DNA of 64,000 nucleotides, from positions 28,189,594-28,253,593 of the forward strand of contig CM074188.1 of the NCBI GenBank assembly GCA_037179385.1, read 5' to 3'. A program made the position numbers and the translations under genes. This document shows positions 36,025 to 49,526 of this stretch, in pieces; position 1 is the stretch's first letter; every line of letters begins with the position of its first letter. This DNA is from Holothuria scabra. Taxonomy: Eukaryota; Echinodermata; Holothuroidea; Aspidochirotida; Holothuriidae. The notes beneath the pieces were generated by a model. It ran no database searches. It was given only the letters and a program-made list of their open reading frames with translations, and was not told the origin of the DNA.

Positions 36025-36178
36025 CTAAGTCACTCTCTAATAGAGCGAAAAGTGTGAATTCACTGCATAAGAGTGTAATTTCACTCCAAGAATAGTGAGA
36101 ATTCACTCATTAACAAGTGTCATCAGGGATCACTCTCTATTGAAAGTGAAATATCATGCTTTTAACTTTTAGAGTGTA
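36025..36178. mobile_element. Common-ends element with AGTGAATTCACT words
   Basis: Made of iterated, self-complementary words (GTGTGAATTCACTGC, GAGTGTAATTTCACTCC, AGTGAGAATTCACTC) and ends TTTTAGAGTGTACA, the same end as the 23.6-kb element. Adjacent to the SINE fragment. Non-coding. Confidence 0.55.
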
Positions 36179-36416
36179 CATTCTCGATTCTGATAGTTCA
36201 TTGCAGTATTTAATTGTCACGTTTTTCAAGTGCTACATGCTTAAAAAAATGACATGTTTTCTTCAACACAGAGTAACAATATCCAGATGAAGCATGTGGA
36301 ACTTCGCATTTTTTTTCTTTTTTCTTCGCATCATCACATCATTGTAAATTTCGGGAGGTGTGCAATGATCCTCCAAACAAAGGTACAAATTGTTGGAATT
36401 CTCTCTATGAAATCAA

Positions 36417-36436
36417 AACAACAACAACAACAACAA

Positions 36437-36480
<44 letters not shown>

Positions 36481-36630
36481 CCAACACCACCAACAACAAC
36501 AACGACAACGACGACGACGACAACAACAACAACACCAACAACAACAACACCAACAACAACGACAACGAAAACAACAACGACGACTACAACAACAACAACA
36601 ACAAATAACAAACAAAAAACAACAAAAAAC
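36417..36630 (+). repeat. ACA/CAA trinucleotide array
   Basis: About 210 bp of (CAA)n with interspersed CGA, CCA and AAA triplets. Because it is triplet-based, all frames stay open on both strands (poly-Gln, poly-Thr, poly-Val, poly-Cys), giving artefactual open frames of 75-131 codons. No flanking splice or codon evidence suggests a translated tract. Confidence 0.9.
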
Positions 36631-36702
36631 ATTAAAACAGGTCATCTAAGAGTTGATAATGGAATGGGTCGTGTAGCAGGAAACAAAAACTGGCATTGTT
36701 GA

Positions 36703-37243
36703 AGTGACATCAATGACTAATCGTTAAATTTTATTATAAACCCACTGTAAAATGGACTGACAGCTCAAAAGTAACTGTGGTCTAGTGACCGGATGACAAG
36801 GTTACAATTTGAGAGATGACATTGGGAAAATCGTGACTTTAGATGAAATAATCAGTCTTGGGGATTGAATAAAATTTATTTGATTTAAATTTTCAGTCCA
36901 AGTTTAAGAATTTCACTAATTTCATCCTTGAATTAAGAGGCTGGTCTATGGGTTCATTTAAATCGAACGCATGAGTCTAAACCAGATGTACATCATACCT
37001 CATAATTGGAAATGAAAACGGGTACATTGCCATGGATGCCTCTGTTGCCCCAGAGAGAGTGGTTCTACCTGAACAATTACAGTGTTCTGTTAACTATACC
37101 AAGTCCACCTACAGACTGCAGGAATCTTGGAGTATATATATATAGGGTTGGTTGTACCATAACCAACTAGAATGCATTGCACAGTCTTGGATCATGTGCC
37201 GGGGGTGGCAAACCCTTAAATAGCTTAAACACTAAAGAAGCAG
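36703..37243. other. Intronic interval, nothing recognised
   Basis: Unique-looking AT-rich DNA within the intron between the FN3 exons at 37865 and 35517. A short TATATATATA run lies near 37133. Confidence 0.5.
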
Positions 37244-37798
37244 TTAAAATGTACCTCAAGTCAAAAAAAAAAAAAAAATCAAAAATATATATTAACAATG
37301 AAAAATAATTCGAACTCCCATTAATGAGACATTCCTGAGTTGAGATATAAAATTTTGAAGTTTATTCATTGAACTTGAAATGTTTGCGCAATAATTTGTG
37401 ATGTCATTGTTGTAAATTACAATCTTAGTATTTTTTTTGCTTTTTCGAACTTCACTGCACGTTGTACCAAGGTGTAGAAGCACTCTTACTATTATAGGGT
37501 GCTGTAATTTATTAAGCTCTCTTTGTTCAACAAGCTATGCAAGCAAACAGATAGTGTTCAAGGTCATAAAAACATTTCCAATTTCAAAGGAAAACAACGC
37601 AGGTACTGTGAGTTGTAAAACAAGAAAGTCACAAATCAGTGCGCAATGGACCAATTTGTCACAACTACCCGTAAACTTCAATATTTTACATCTCGGCTCA
37701 AGAATGTCCTATGAAGATGGGGTTTGAACCGTTAGAATTCATTTTTCAAGCTGTTACATATGTATTTTTGAATATTGTGACTTGAGGTACAGTTTAAA
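37244..37798. mobile_element. Long-TIR MITE, copy 1 of 3
   Basis: TTAAAATGTACCTCAAGTCA at the left and TGACTTGAGGTACAGTTTAA at the right are inverted. The repeat continues through GACATTCCTGAGTTGAGATA at the left and the corresponding AGAATGTCCTATG...ATTCATTTTTC segment at the right, so the arms are about 130 bp. Copies at 42848-43384 and 56253-56715 share ends and interior (TTGCGCAATAATTTGTGA, CACCTTGGT). It ends 67 bp from the FN3 exon at 37865. Confidence 0.8.
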
Positions 37799-37864
37799 AT
37801 GAAATCATTTGCTTTTCAAATAATTATTTGCCGACAGAGGATGAGAGCTGTCGCCATGACTTAC

Positions 37865-38182
37865 CTGTTTCCGCACTACGCTGAATCTTTGAGAATGTAT
37901 AAACACCAGACGGGTGCGTCACGGTCAGGGTAATATTGAACTTCGAATAAGCGTCCAGTTTTGGAAATGTTTTTTTCCGTTGTTCCAATGTTAGAGATTC
38001 TACCTTAGTGTCACTGGGTGAAGGAAGGTTGCACCCATCATAATCTAGCTGACGTATCTTAATGACCTGTTGGCTGACCTCACAGGATCCCGACAATTCG
38101 CGTATTCCCCAACTAGCACTGATACGTGATTTACCAACGACTTTCGATTTGGTGTTTAGGACGAACGTTGAGTCATTCAAGT
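37865..38182 (-). CDS. Divergent FN3 domain exon, phase 1-1
   Basis: Acceptor TTTTTTCACAG|AC and donor GAAACAG|GTAAGTC are both strong. 106 codons, phase 1 in and out. The peptide starts DLNDSTFVLNTKSK, has the core Trp at residue 25 (RISASWGIREL), strand C IKIRQLDYDG, and the FN3 turn PKLDAYSKFNITLTVTHPSG (residues 75-93) followed by the last strand YTFSKIQRSAET. Cys34 and Cys51 could form an extra disulphide, unusual for FN3. Direct joining to the next exon gives the typical SAET-A-PEEP inter-FN3 linker. Confidence 0.85.
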
Positions 38183-38399
38183 CTGTGAAAAAATCAGTTC
38201 TCTAAGTGATTCTTTGTGTTTCATATAAGAGAAAAGCGTAAGGTTTCTTCGTTTTTCACAGATGAAATCTTCCATACATCGATTAATCATAACAGTAGGA
38301 CTACTTAAATTTAGAAAAAAGGACCTCAAAATACTGAAAATTTTGCAAGCTCTCTTGAAAACCCCGTCTATCTGGGTAAAAATGAATATGCAAAGGGTC

Positions 38400-38700
38400 A
38401 CACGAACATGAGCAACTTATTGCATCTGTCGGGCCTTAAGAGTAGCTGCTCCCCGCCCCCTCCGTCAGGTTGGTTCCCATGTCAGCAAGTAGTCCAAGCA
38501 GCACCTTGCTGGACCAGCATGCAGCTTTCATTTGGAAATGTTTGGAATCTGAAGAGGGCAAACAGGCTGACAGTGCATGTACTAGATCTAATTGCACACG
38601 TACTACTAGTGAAAACAAAGGCTACGTTGTGCTACTGAATGCAAATCTTCCACATCTTATTTTACATCTACCACTTCTGAAAATGAATAAGTCGGGCTTC
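38400..38700. other. Intronic interval
   Basis: Several overlapping short open frames but no family signature or paired splice sites; start of the 11.3-kb intron between FN3 exons. Confidence 0.45.
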
Positions 38701-38715
38701 AGATTGAGGTGAGTG

Positions 38716-39131
38716 CACGGACTGATATACATAGACAGAGCATGTGACGCGTACGTCCTATCCGTAGATGGTCGCTACCGATTGGGACAAAAAAGGCGCA
38801 CCAAGATGGCCGCCGTGAAGCTATAAATCGACTGATTTGGCAACGATTCTGTAATATTTTTTAAAAAAAGTTAAACGTGACTATCAAACAATATCATATT
38901 TCTGCAATACGTGAAGTAATTTTGACCGTAACTTGCCATATTTCAAAAAATTTTCAACTTTCTTGCAATATATGGGGTTACACTTGAGCAAGTCCAGGTT
39001 TTTACACAAAACCGTAGTAGACAGCCATCTTGGTGCGCTTTTTCTCACACGTACGGCAGCGACAATCTACCGTGCTGTACGCTCTGTCCAGGGAGGTGTT
39101 CCCTGCTCTGTCCATGTATAGGAAGTCCGTG
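38716..39131. mobile_element. hAT MITE (ACATGGACAGAG family), copy 2
   Basis: The ends CACGGACTGATATACATAGA and CTCTGTCCATGTATAGGAAG then TCCGTG match copy 1 at 26253, as does the interior (CACCAAGATGGCCGCC, CAGCCATCTTGGTGCGC). The flanks GGTGAGTG (38708-38715) and GGTAAGTG (39132-39139) are an 8-bp duplication with one change. It has an extra ~30 bp near the right end (CAGGGAGGTGTTCCCTG) that partly duplicates the terminal repeat. Confidence 0.85.
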
Positions 39132-39139
39132 GGTAAGTG

Positions 39140-39706
39140 CCATCTGGAATGTCATTATTGCCACTTTGTTTTTTTTTTTTTTTTTGCTTTCCAAGCATGT
39201 CTATTAACGGAAAAATTCAGATATATGGGGACCTCCGGATGTGTTGGCGAAATATAGGGTGGTTTCTGTCAAGAGTCAAGGTGTTAAAAACTCAAAAAAA
39301 TTAGGAGCATGGGAATGTTAAATGACTATTATTTTATATCCAGAAAGTCGAGAACCACAAATGACCAATCAAATTATAGGCCAAACAATTGTCTTTCAAA
39401 TGCAGATCATGTGCATCAAGTGACAAATGAGGTCAGTAGATGTCAAAAAGTTCTGATATTTGACCTTTGACCTATTTCTTGACTATGTCTTTTTTGAATG
39501 TCATTGTGCACAGTTAATGAGTCTATTTGGCTTGTTTAGACCTGAAATAGTTTAACCACATCTATTTACACTCTGTTAGACCCCTAAAGGTCCAGGGATT
39601 TTACTTATGAAGATCCACTGGAAAATAAAAAAAAACTAAAGAAAAAATGTTCAAAAACTTACTTTCACAGCTCAGATATGGCAATAACAATTCCACACCA
39701 ATTACG
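39140..39706. other. Intronic interval, nothing recognised
   Basis: AT-rich intron sequence with a T17 run near 39168. No repeat family or coding signal recognised. Confidence 0.5.
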
Positions 39707-40932
39707 GCGGGAGAAAAGGGAATATTACGAAACAAATTCATATGATCCAAATGAAGTAATATTATTTAACAACAAAATGCTGCTAAAATTGGTTAGCAAC
39801 AAAAATGTTCTTACAAATAGTATGTTCCAATAAAAGATATTTCTCCAACGGGAAATATAGCCTACTTCCAACCGAAATATTTGTAACCAAAAACTCATTT
39901 TTAACAACAACAAAAAAAATACCCAAAAACATTTGCAACGAAAAAATATATTATCAACGAAAAATTATGTTATGAACGAAAATATATATCATGAACAAAA
40001 AAATATTTTCAAGGAACAAATTTATTTGCAAGGAAAAATATATTTGCAACGAGAAAAAGGCCTATATTGTCAATGAAAAGATATGTTTGAAACAAAAAAT
40101 ATGTTATCCACAAAAAATATATTTGCAACGAAAAATATATTTGCAAGGAAAAATTTATTTGCAACCAAAGATAAATTTGCAAGGAAAAAAATTATGTGCA
40201 ACGGAAAAATATATTTGCAACCAAAACATATGTTATCAACGTAGTCTCCAACATAGGCGTTTTTACCAAAGATTTAGTATCACTGAGTTGTGTGCAAGCG
40301 AAAAAATTTCATCATTTCATGCAAACACTATGATAGGCCGTGACGCGAGCGTACACGTGCGGAACGTATGCACGTACTGCATAGCTAGCCTAGGGCGTCT
40401 ATACGTAGCCTAGCCGTTAGTTTTGCCATTAAATTTGAAGTTGCTTTCGCCAGGGAGGTGTTATAACACCACCCTGCTCTCGCTAGTTAGTTAGACCCAG
40501 ATCTTTTTATTTTTTCTAAGCTGTTACACTACACAAAGTTATTGATCTTAAGATCGTGGTGGAAGCAGTCCGCAACCAGCTGGAGAGACTATCTAACTTG
40601 ATTGAATCGGTGTTTTCGAACCCTGGGATTCGTACCGTGGCAGAACATCAAAGCTCAGGCAAAAGCGACACCGGGCACAACGGTAGGCCTTACATTATTT
40701 TTTTCTTCGTAATAAATAAGTTTTTGGTTTCAAATGTTTTGGTTGGAAGTAGGATAAATTTCCCGTTGAAGAAATATCTTTTACTGGAACAGACAATTTG
40801 TAAAAACATTTTTGTTGCTAACCAATTTTTAGCAGCATTTTTTGTTACTGCATTTTTTTGTTTAATACGTTATATATTGTTTCATTTTGAAAATATAAAC
40901 TTGTTTCGTGATATATTCCCTTTTCTCGCGCC
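39707..40932. mobile_element. 1.2-kb foldback element with ~200-bp arms
   Basis: GGCGGGAGAAAAGGGAATAT at the left matches the reverse complement of CCCTTTTCTCGCGCC at the right. The inverted match resumes strongly through AAAATGCTGCTAAAATTGGT, TTAGCAACAAAAATGTT, ATTTCTCCAACGGGAAAT and CCTACTTCCAACC (left 39770-39905; right 40690-40870). A degenerate minisatellite of TATTTGCAACGAAAAATA-like units fills 39920-40240. 40250-40690 is of different composition and contains an exon-like open segment. It lies inside the FN3 gene intron on either orientation. No clear target duplication was seen. Confidence 0.8.
40521..40682 (+). CDS. Exon-like segment captured in foldback element
   Basis: Between a strong acceptor (ATTTTTTCTAAG|CT after a T-rich tract) and a donor (CACAACG|GTAGGC) lie 162 nt that stay open in one frame, phase 1 in and 1 out. 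The peptide reads VTLHKVIDLKIVVEAVRNQL, then ERLSNLIESVFSNPGIRTVA, then EHQSSGKSDTGHN. It has a regular amphipathic helix pattern (VVEAVRNQLERLSNLIESVF). I do not recognise the family. It is on the strand opposite to the host gene and bounded by the foldback arms, so it is either an exon of the element's own gene or a captured host exon. It may also be chance. Confidence 0.4.
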
Positions 40933-41479
40933 ATAGGTAGTTTACTTTTCTTCATTTTAAAATGTACAAAATCATTTCCTCTCATCGCTATAAAATTAAT
41001 TGCACCATAACCAGATGACAAATACATATTTGCAATGTTCAGATCAACATTCCAGGCTGATTGCAATATGTCTCTGGTTAGGTGATAAAAATGCAATAAA
41101 ATGTTTTCACGACTTCAAGTCAAGGTTATAATTTCATCCAGAACAGTAAATAAATGACACGATATTTTTTATTCCAAAGCATCTAAAAACTCAGAAAATC
41201 TCAGATTATTATGTAGCTCCGAGTGGATAGAACATATCATTTGGAGGTATATAATCTAGTTTTGAAAAACTATTGAATTATATGGGAAGGGGGAATACCA
41301 GGCTTGTGCAATTATCGCTAAAGCTTTTCAGTAATATGCTCTTACTAACACAAAGCATGTCTAATCAACCTCATCCAAGGAGTGATCACTGGTAGGAGGT
41401 CAGAAGACTCCCTCTCCTACTCAAATGACAACGTTTGCCACGTCGTTGCCAAAGAAACTGTCTCTATATCTCGAGTTAA

Positions 41480-42335
41480 TTGTCCAGCAATCACGAAGAA
41501 GCAGACACAAAACTAGCCATGCATGCATCATATGCTTTGAGCTATGATTCGGATGGTATAATCATCATATGGATTCCCTCTGGAGAAGTTGACATCAGTA
41601 TAATAATCATAGCTCCAATTACTGAAGAGTGTAAAAGAGTGATAGTGGACATCAATCACGGGAAGAATCGCCAAACATTCCGTTTGTCTGACGTTGAAAT
41701 GCCGCTCGAAGATTGAAAGACTGCACTCATTAGTTTTCATGCACTTGGCTGGAATTACAACATTTCTGCAATCTTCGAAAGGGTAAAGCCAGGGCCGTCG
41801 GAAGCGGGGGGCTGGGGGGCTGCAGCCCCCACAATAATTTTGCCATATATAGTTTTTTTTTTTTGGAAGTGAGCATTTTATTACAACGAAAGGTCAAAAT
41901 AAGGACTGCTTTGATACTATTAACAAGCCCAGGAAATTCATTTCCAGCTGTCTGAGGGGTTGAGATTTTTCAAAATTTTCTGTACGCTCCGCGCCAACCG
42001 ATGGTGGCGCTCCGCTTAGATAGTCAGCCCGAGTCAGCCCCCCCCCCCAATCGAAAATACCTTCCGACGGCACTGAAAGCAACGCGGTGCTGAAAATATT
42101 CTAAGAGATAATACACGATTCATACCAGTATTTCAACAAAAGGGACAGAATGATTACCTTCGGAAAGTTCAAATCGGCAAATACTGTTGGCAGTAGGCGA
42201 CCAAAAGCGTTAAACAAATAAAATTTCAACTGTTAAAGAGAACGCATGAACGACAAAACAAGATCATTGACATGTCTTTGTTGCCTCCGTGTACAATTAC
42301 ACATTTCATGTACGTGTTACGATAGCAAGAATGTA
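41480..42335 (+). pseudogene. HEEADT-domain mobile-element protein, broken
   Basis: LSSNHEEADTKLAMHASYAL, then DSDGIIIIWIPSGEVDISII, then GKNRQTFRLSDVEMPLED are followed in frame, after one stop (41714), by KTALISFHALGW. This order (HEEADT, hydrophobic strand, then TALISFHA) is that of a domain I know from many invertebrate mobile-element-related proteins. The reading is interrupted by the 286-bp insertion at 41790-42075 and resumes with KQRGAENILRDNTRF, PVFQQKGQND, FQLLKRTHERQNK and LLPPCTITHFMYVLR, again with stops. Upstream of 41480 a one-base insertion separates LYLEL from LSSN. The family role is unknown to me. Confidence 0.7.
41790..42075 (-). mobile_element. Complete GCGCCACC-core DNA element (286 bp)
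   Basis: CAGGGCCGTCGGAAGCGGGG at the left and CTTCCGACGGCACTG at the right are inverted. On the minus strand a G11 run (42041-42051) precedes GACTATCTAAGCGGAGCGCC, ACCATCGGTTGGCGCGG and AGCGTACAGAAAATTTTGAA. It is flanked by AAAGC on both sides (41785-41789, 42076-42080), and it splits the HEEADT pseudogene. It defines the family found as fragments at 0.57, 14.7, 15.3, 16.1, 16.3 and 29.1 kb. Confidence 0.8.
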
Positions 42336-42364
42336 GAGACTCTCTTGGACTAGTAGATACCTGT

Positions 42365-42480
42365 GTTGTAGTACTCGAGACTGGTCTCAAGACCGGTTTT
42401 CCTGACCTCGGTCTCGACACTTTGTGGCCTCGGTCTCGGACCATTGCGGTCTTGGAAACTGTTGTGGTCTCGCTTTAAGA
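42365..42480 (-). repeat. GAGACC-rich dispersed repeat, inverted copy
   Basis: Begins TGTTGTAGTACTCGAGACTG, the reverse complement of the 20.6-kb copy's edge, followed by GACCTCGGTCTCGAC and GGCCTCGGTCTCGGACC. Confidence 0.6.
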
Positions 42481-42566
42481 CAGGCCAAAAATTTGCCGTT
42501 TTTATTTTTAAAGTTAAATGAATTAAGTTTTTAGAGTAAAAAAGTGAAATGTTACATTCAAAGATG

Positions 42567-42806
42567 CACTCTTAAAACACTGGAGTTTAATTTAACCGGG
42601 GTCAGTGTACTAGATACTTCAACATAATTCTGGTTAAAGTTTCCATGAAATCCTGGTTTAACTAATGCAAATCCTGGTTAATCTTACCCAAATTATGGTT
42701 GAAATAACTAGGATTTGAGTTAGCTTAACTGGGAAACTAAACCAAGATTGTGTAAGAGTAAAAAGAACATCGATCCAGGTTAAATTTAACCCCGGTGTTT
42801 CGAGTA
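42567..42806. mobile_element. Common-ends MITE with TCCTGGTTAA words, copy 2
   Basis: CACTCTTAAAACACTGGAGT at the left and ACCCCGGTGTTTCGAGTA at the right are inverted. Between them ATTCTGGTTAAAG, ATCCTGGTTTAAC and ATCCAGGTTAAAT words repeat. Same plan as 35609-35824. Confidence 0.7.
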
Positions 42807-42847
42807 AAGAATGTGTGTAAATAACTTAATTATTTTATTCTTTCAGT

Positions 42848-43384
42848 TTTTAATGTGTCCCTTAAGTCAAAAAATTCCGAAAATAAAGAATTAGGAGCAT
42901 GAAAAGTGAATTCTAAGAGTCTTTTTCATAGGACATTCCTGAGCTGAAATATAAAATGTTGACGTTTAATCACTTAAAACAAATTAGTCCAATAATTTGT
43001 GACTCTCTTGTTGTACAACTTACAGAACCTAGTTTGTTTTCCTTTAAAATTAAAAAAATGTTTTATGACCTTGAACACTTCATGTTTGCTTGCACAGCAT
43101 GCTGCACAGAGAAGGTTTATTACATCACCCCATTAGAGTAAGAGTGCTATCACACCTTGGTACAAAGTGCAGTAACTTTCAGAAAAACAAAGAAATGCAA
43201 AGATTGCATTTTGGGTTGTACAGCAATGACATCACAAATTATTGCGCAATATACCATTTTAAGTTGAGTGAATAAACTTCAACATTTCAGGAATGTCCTA
43301 TGAAGTTGGGAGTTGGAGTATGAGAATTAATTTTCATGCTCTTTAATATATATTTTTGAATTTTTTGACTTGAGATACACTTTA
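42848..43384. mobile_element. Long-TIR MITE, copy 2 of 3
   Basis: TTTAATGTGTCCCTTAAGTC and TGACTTGAGATACACTTTAA are the outer ends. GGACATTCCTGAGCTGAAAT at the left is inverted to TCAGGAATGTCCTATGAAGT at the right, and the interior (GCTATCACACCTTGGTACAA, ATTGCGCAATATACC) is shared with the other copies. Confidence 0.85.
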
Positions 43385-43612
43385 AGTGGGGTTCTTGTTG
43401 TCCATTATTTTATGATGGATGTCAATCAATTTTATCTAACCTCACTTTATACCTATATAAATTCATTGTTAATTTTTCAAAACCTTTAACTGCTTTTAAA
43501 AAATGGCCAACCATTGAGGAAAAAAGTTTCTATCTAATGAGTCCACACACTCAATCTACAGGGGTTAAACTTTCTTCAGCAAGTTGTTAGTTGGTCCTTA
43601 AGTTTAACTTGA

Positions 43613-44318
43613 TCAATGAGGATAATGTCACACCTTCTATACTGCCTGTCTGTCTGGGCTGGGACAAGTAAGACACACCTAACCAAACTCATTACATTAC
43701 AAAAGAGGGCAATCCGTCACATTTGCTCGGCAAACTCAATTGAACATACCAGTAAACTTTTTTCTCTACTTAACTTGATGAAGTTCACCGATTTAATCCA
43801 CTTCAAAGAAGCAATCTTTGCTTACCGTATCGTACATAATCTTGCCCCACCGTACTTTCAACAAATATTCTCATTTAACTAGGACACACACGACCATAAT
43901 ACAAGGCAGTCCGGATATCTCCGGTTACCACGTTTTAATTCAAATTTTCTGAAGCAAAGTTTACACGTAAGAGCATCCTCAATCTGGAATACCCTCCCTA
44001 ATGAAGTCCAACTCTGTAAATCAATTTCTAGTTTCAAAAGTAAGTATTGCAAGCACTGCATTGAAAAGTATTGATTAACGAAGTACTTCATATAACATCC
44101 ACCATTCTTATGTTCACTGTATATCGTTTAGGTTAATGTTCATATTTTCCTCTTTGTACTTCTCACAGGGAGTGCTCTGTCCCATAAGCCTACCAAGGTT
44201 TTTTAGAGTACTTCCTTTCGTAACTTTCAAAACGTAATTTGTTACAACACTGTATATATGTAAATATTGTTATTATTGGTCGTTACGATGAAACAGATAA
44301 ATGAAATGAAATGAAATG
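43613..44318 (+). mobile_element. Non-LTR retrotransposon (LINE), 5'-truncated 3' end
   Basis: Starts abruptly inside the reverse-transcriptase C-terminal region and runs through a ~240-bp 3' UTR to a simple tail ATGAAATGAAATGAAATG (44302-44318), as expected for 5' truncation of a LINE. The clade looks like CR1/L2/Jockey-type from the protein. It lies in the FN3 gene intron, antisense to that gene. Confidence 0.8.
43616..44074 (+). pseudogene. LINE reverse transcriptase C-terminal remnant
   Basis: In one frame: SHLLYCLSVWAGTSKTHLTK, LITLQKRAIRHICS and FKEAIFAYRIVHNLAPPYFQ, then one stop (43880-43882), then HDHNTRQSGYLRLPRF, VRASSIWNTLPNEV and ISSFKSKYCKHCIEKY, then the natural stop (44072). 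The LQKRAIR, NTRQ and SIWNTLP motifs are typical of the region after the catalytic palm in CR1/L2/Jockey-group LINEs. The catalytic domain itself is missing. Confidence 0.85.
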
Positions 44319-45749
44319 TAACAGAGCACTGAACTGGACTATCACAAAGATAAGGTCACTCAGTCGTTGTAATCAATAGCCACCGTCTGGTACTGCACTG
44401 CATTGGGTGTTCACTTTGTGTGTTGAATTCCCCTAAATTCTCTGTCTACGTTTAGCGCTATCCACCTCTGGCTGTTATGGAATTTACTCAATCTGGCTAC
44501 TAATAACCTTTAATTTGGCTAAATTGGAAAACAGGATGACCCAATCTACCAGTTCCTCATCAAAATTGCTCAAGTTGTCCAGTGGCGGAACTAGGATTTC
44601 AAAAGTGGAAGGGGAGGGGGAGTTGAGGGCATGAGAAACTGCTGGGGAAGAAATTGGCTTGAAGCGCGAAATCGAGGGCTAAACGCAAGTTGTGCGGGTG
44701 GGGTCCACTAACCCGCCTTAGGGCCCCTGGTTGGGGCGAAGTCTCTCGAAGCTTCAAGGTTTTAGCACGTTTCTGGATCAAACAGCAAGCCTCAGGATAG
44801 GTTTATTCTGTTTCATGAACCATCATTCAATGCAATGCCGCCTTCAAATGATTTTAATGTATTAGTCTATCCTCCTGCCGCCATATATGTACATGTGATA
44901 GTGTAACTGGCCACCGCAAATGTCCTTGGAGTGAAATATTATGTAGTTAAAAAAGGAAGGAATAATCAGTGACTGACGGTGATACGGTTCTTAAGGTAGA
45001 ACTAGTGCATGCAATCAATACATCAAAATCATATGCACGATACCTGCAAACAGTGTGGCAGTTTTGGTATTAGGCCAGGGGTCTAGGGGGGGCGTAGTAA
45101 AAAGTTTCAATGACAGGAAGTTAAAAAAATATAGCTTACAGAGTTTTACTTTAAAAACTGTTGAATGTTTCAACCTGTTTGCATGGTTATGTGTGGATCA
45201 CTTTGCCTAGAAAACACATTCGAGGCCACTGTACCTCGGGAGCTGGTTGCGTGCGGGGCGGTGGCAACTAGGGGAAAGAGTTTTTACTGTGTAAAAAATG
45301 TCTCAAATGCTCCCGCTGCAGGTGCCGTCACTGAAGTTGTCCCACATCAAGCCCGCCTCTCTAAAGACATACTTCAACACTCATGTTCCTCAAGTGCAAC
45401 GAAGGCATTTTGTAAGGCTGAGAGTAGTCCATGTTCATATTAGGTCTAAAAGAAAGTTTGGCTTAAGCTGTTTGGGTTCTGTGATTTGCTTTTCTGTGGG
45501 TTAGACAAACTCACTTGCATTAATCGGCACAAAATTCTCAACACTACCAACGCTACCAATTTAATGAGAAGGGTCATATTAGAAAAAATATTAGGATTAG
45601 GGTGAATTATTAATTCTGTGTTTGGCATATGATAAACCAAAACATGTAAAATCAATGACGATGCAGTCGTGGTGCTATATATCGTCTTCAGAGCATAAGG
45701 TTGGGTAAAAAGATCTTTGGATCAGTGTATTTTCTACGCAACATGTTCA
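44319..45749. other. Intronic interval with diverged repeats
   Basis: No host gene seen. 44580-44765 is a diverged element beginning CAGTGGCGGAACTAGGA, with ACCCGCCTTAGGGCCC shared with 14955-14970. 45150-45265 matches 5150-5250 (CACTGTACCTCGGGAGCTG / CACTGTACTTTGGGAGCTG). The open frames at 45165-45504 fall in or next to this repeat. Confidence 0.45.
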
Positions 45750-45865
45750 TTCGGTCTCGGTCTCGGACCTTGTAGGTCTCGGTCGTGAAGCTCTGCCTTT
45801 GGTCTTGGTCTCGATACCTTTTGGTCTCGGTCTCGGTTATGCTGGTCTCGATTTCGACACTGACG
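45750..45865 (-). repeat. GAGACC-rich dispersed repeat, inverted copy
   Basis: Repeated GGTCTCGGTCTCGGACC, GGTCTTGGTCTCGATACC and GGTCTCGGTCTCGG words. Same family as 18.6, 20.5 and 42.4 kb. Confidence 0.6.
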
Positions 45866-45976
45866 GATACCAGTTACCGCCAGTTGGAAATTATTAATGG
45901 ACAGAAAAGGGCCAAGTGAAGTGGATAGAGTCCGCGTTTCGGGACGATTTAGTAACTATTTTGCTTACCACTGAAC

Positions 45977-46387
45977 TTGAAAATGAGTTATATGAGAAAG
46001 AGAGTGAGGGAAGTGATTTCAGTGGCGAAAGTGACAGTCAGTAACACTAGCATACAACAGAGGGCAGGACGAGGGCATAATCACGTACCATACACTTTGT
46101 CAGAAATTGTCCTCCCAACTCTGAAGCTACGTTTAAAACGTGTTGGTCCGTCAAACCTCCTAGGTGTAACCAAGTGTTCTCGGAAAATTCCCATCCATGG
46201 CAGTTACCCTTCAGAGAACTTCCACCAGCAAAAGATAATTAATGGGGGAAACTGTGTAGGTGGGAAATGGTCCGTTCGGATTTCTAGGGGGATAATTATC
46301 TTGGGGTGTTGTACGGGAGGAATAAGCGGATTGAAAATTGTTGTGGGTTGTCCTGAAACCCTCATAGGAAGTACTTCCATGACTTGA
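45977..46387 (+). other. Unrecognised 136-codon open frame
   Basis: Open from 45977 with basic N-terminal residues (MRKRVREV), a middle LPTLKLRLKRVGPSNLLGVT and a Gly/Ile/Cys-rich end (IIILGCCTGGISGLKIVVGC). There is no family signature, no matching splice partners and no repeat match that I can see. It may be part of an unrecognised mobile element or chance. Confidence 0.15.
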
Positions 46388-49500
<3,113 letters not shown>

Positions 49501-49526
49501 TTAAAATTGGTAAGCGCGGTACATAC

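Noticed and set aside
36254..36702. Open frames of poly-Gln, poly-Thr, poly-Val and poly-Cys on both strands
   Set aside because: Artefact of a (CAA)n trinucleotide array, which keeps all frames open; no splice or codon evidence.
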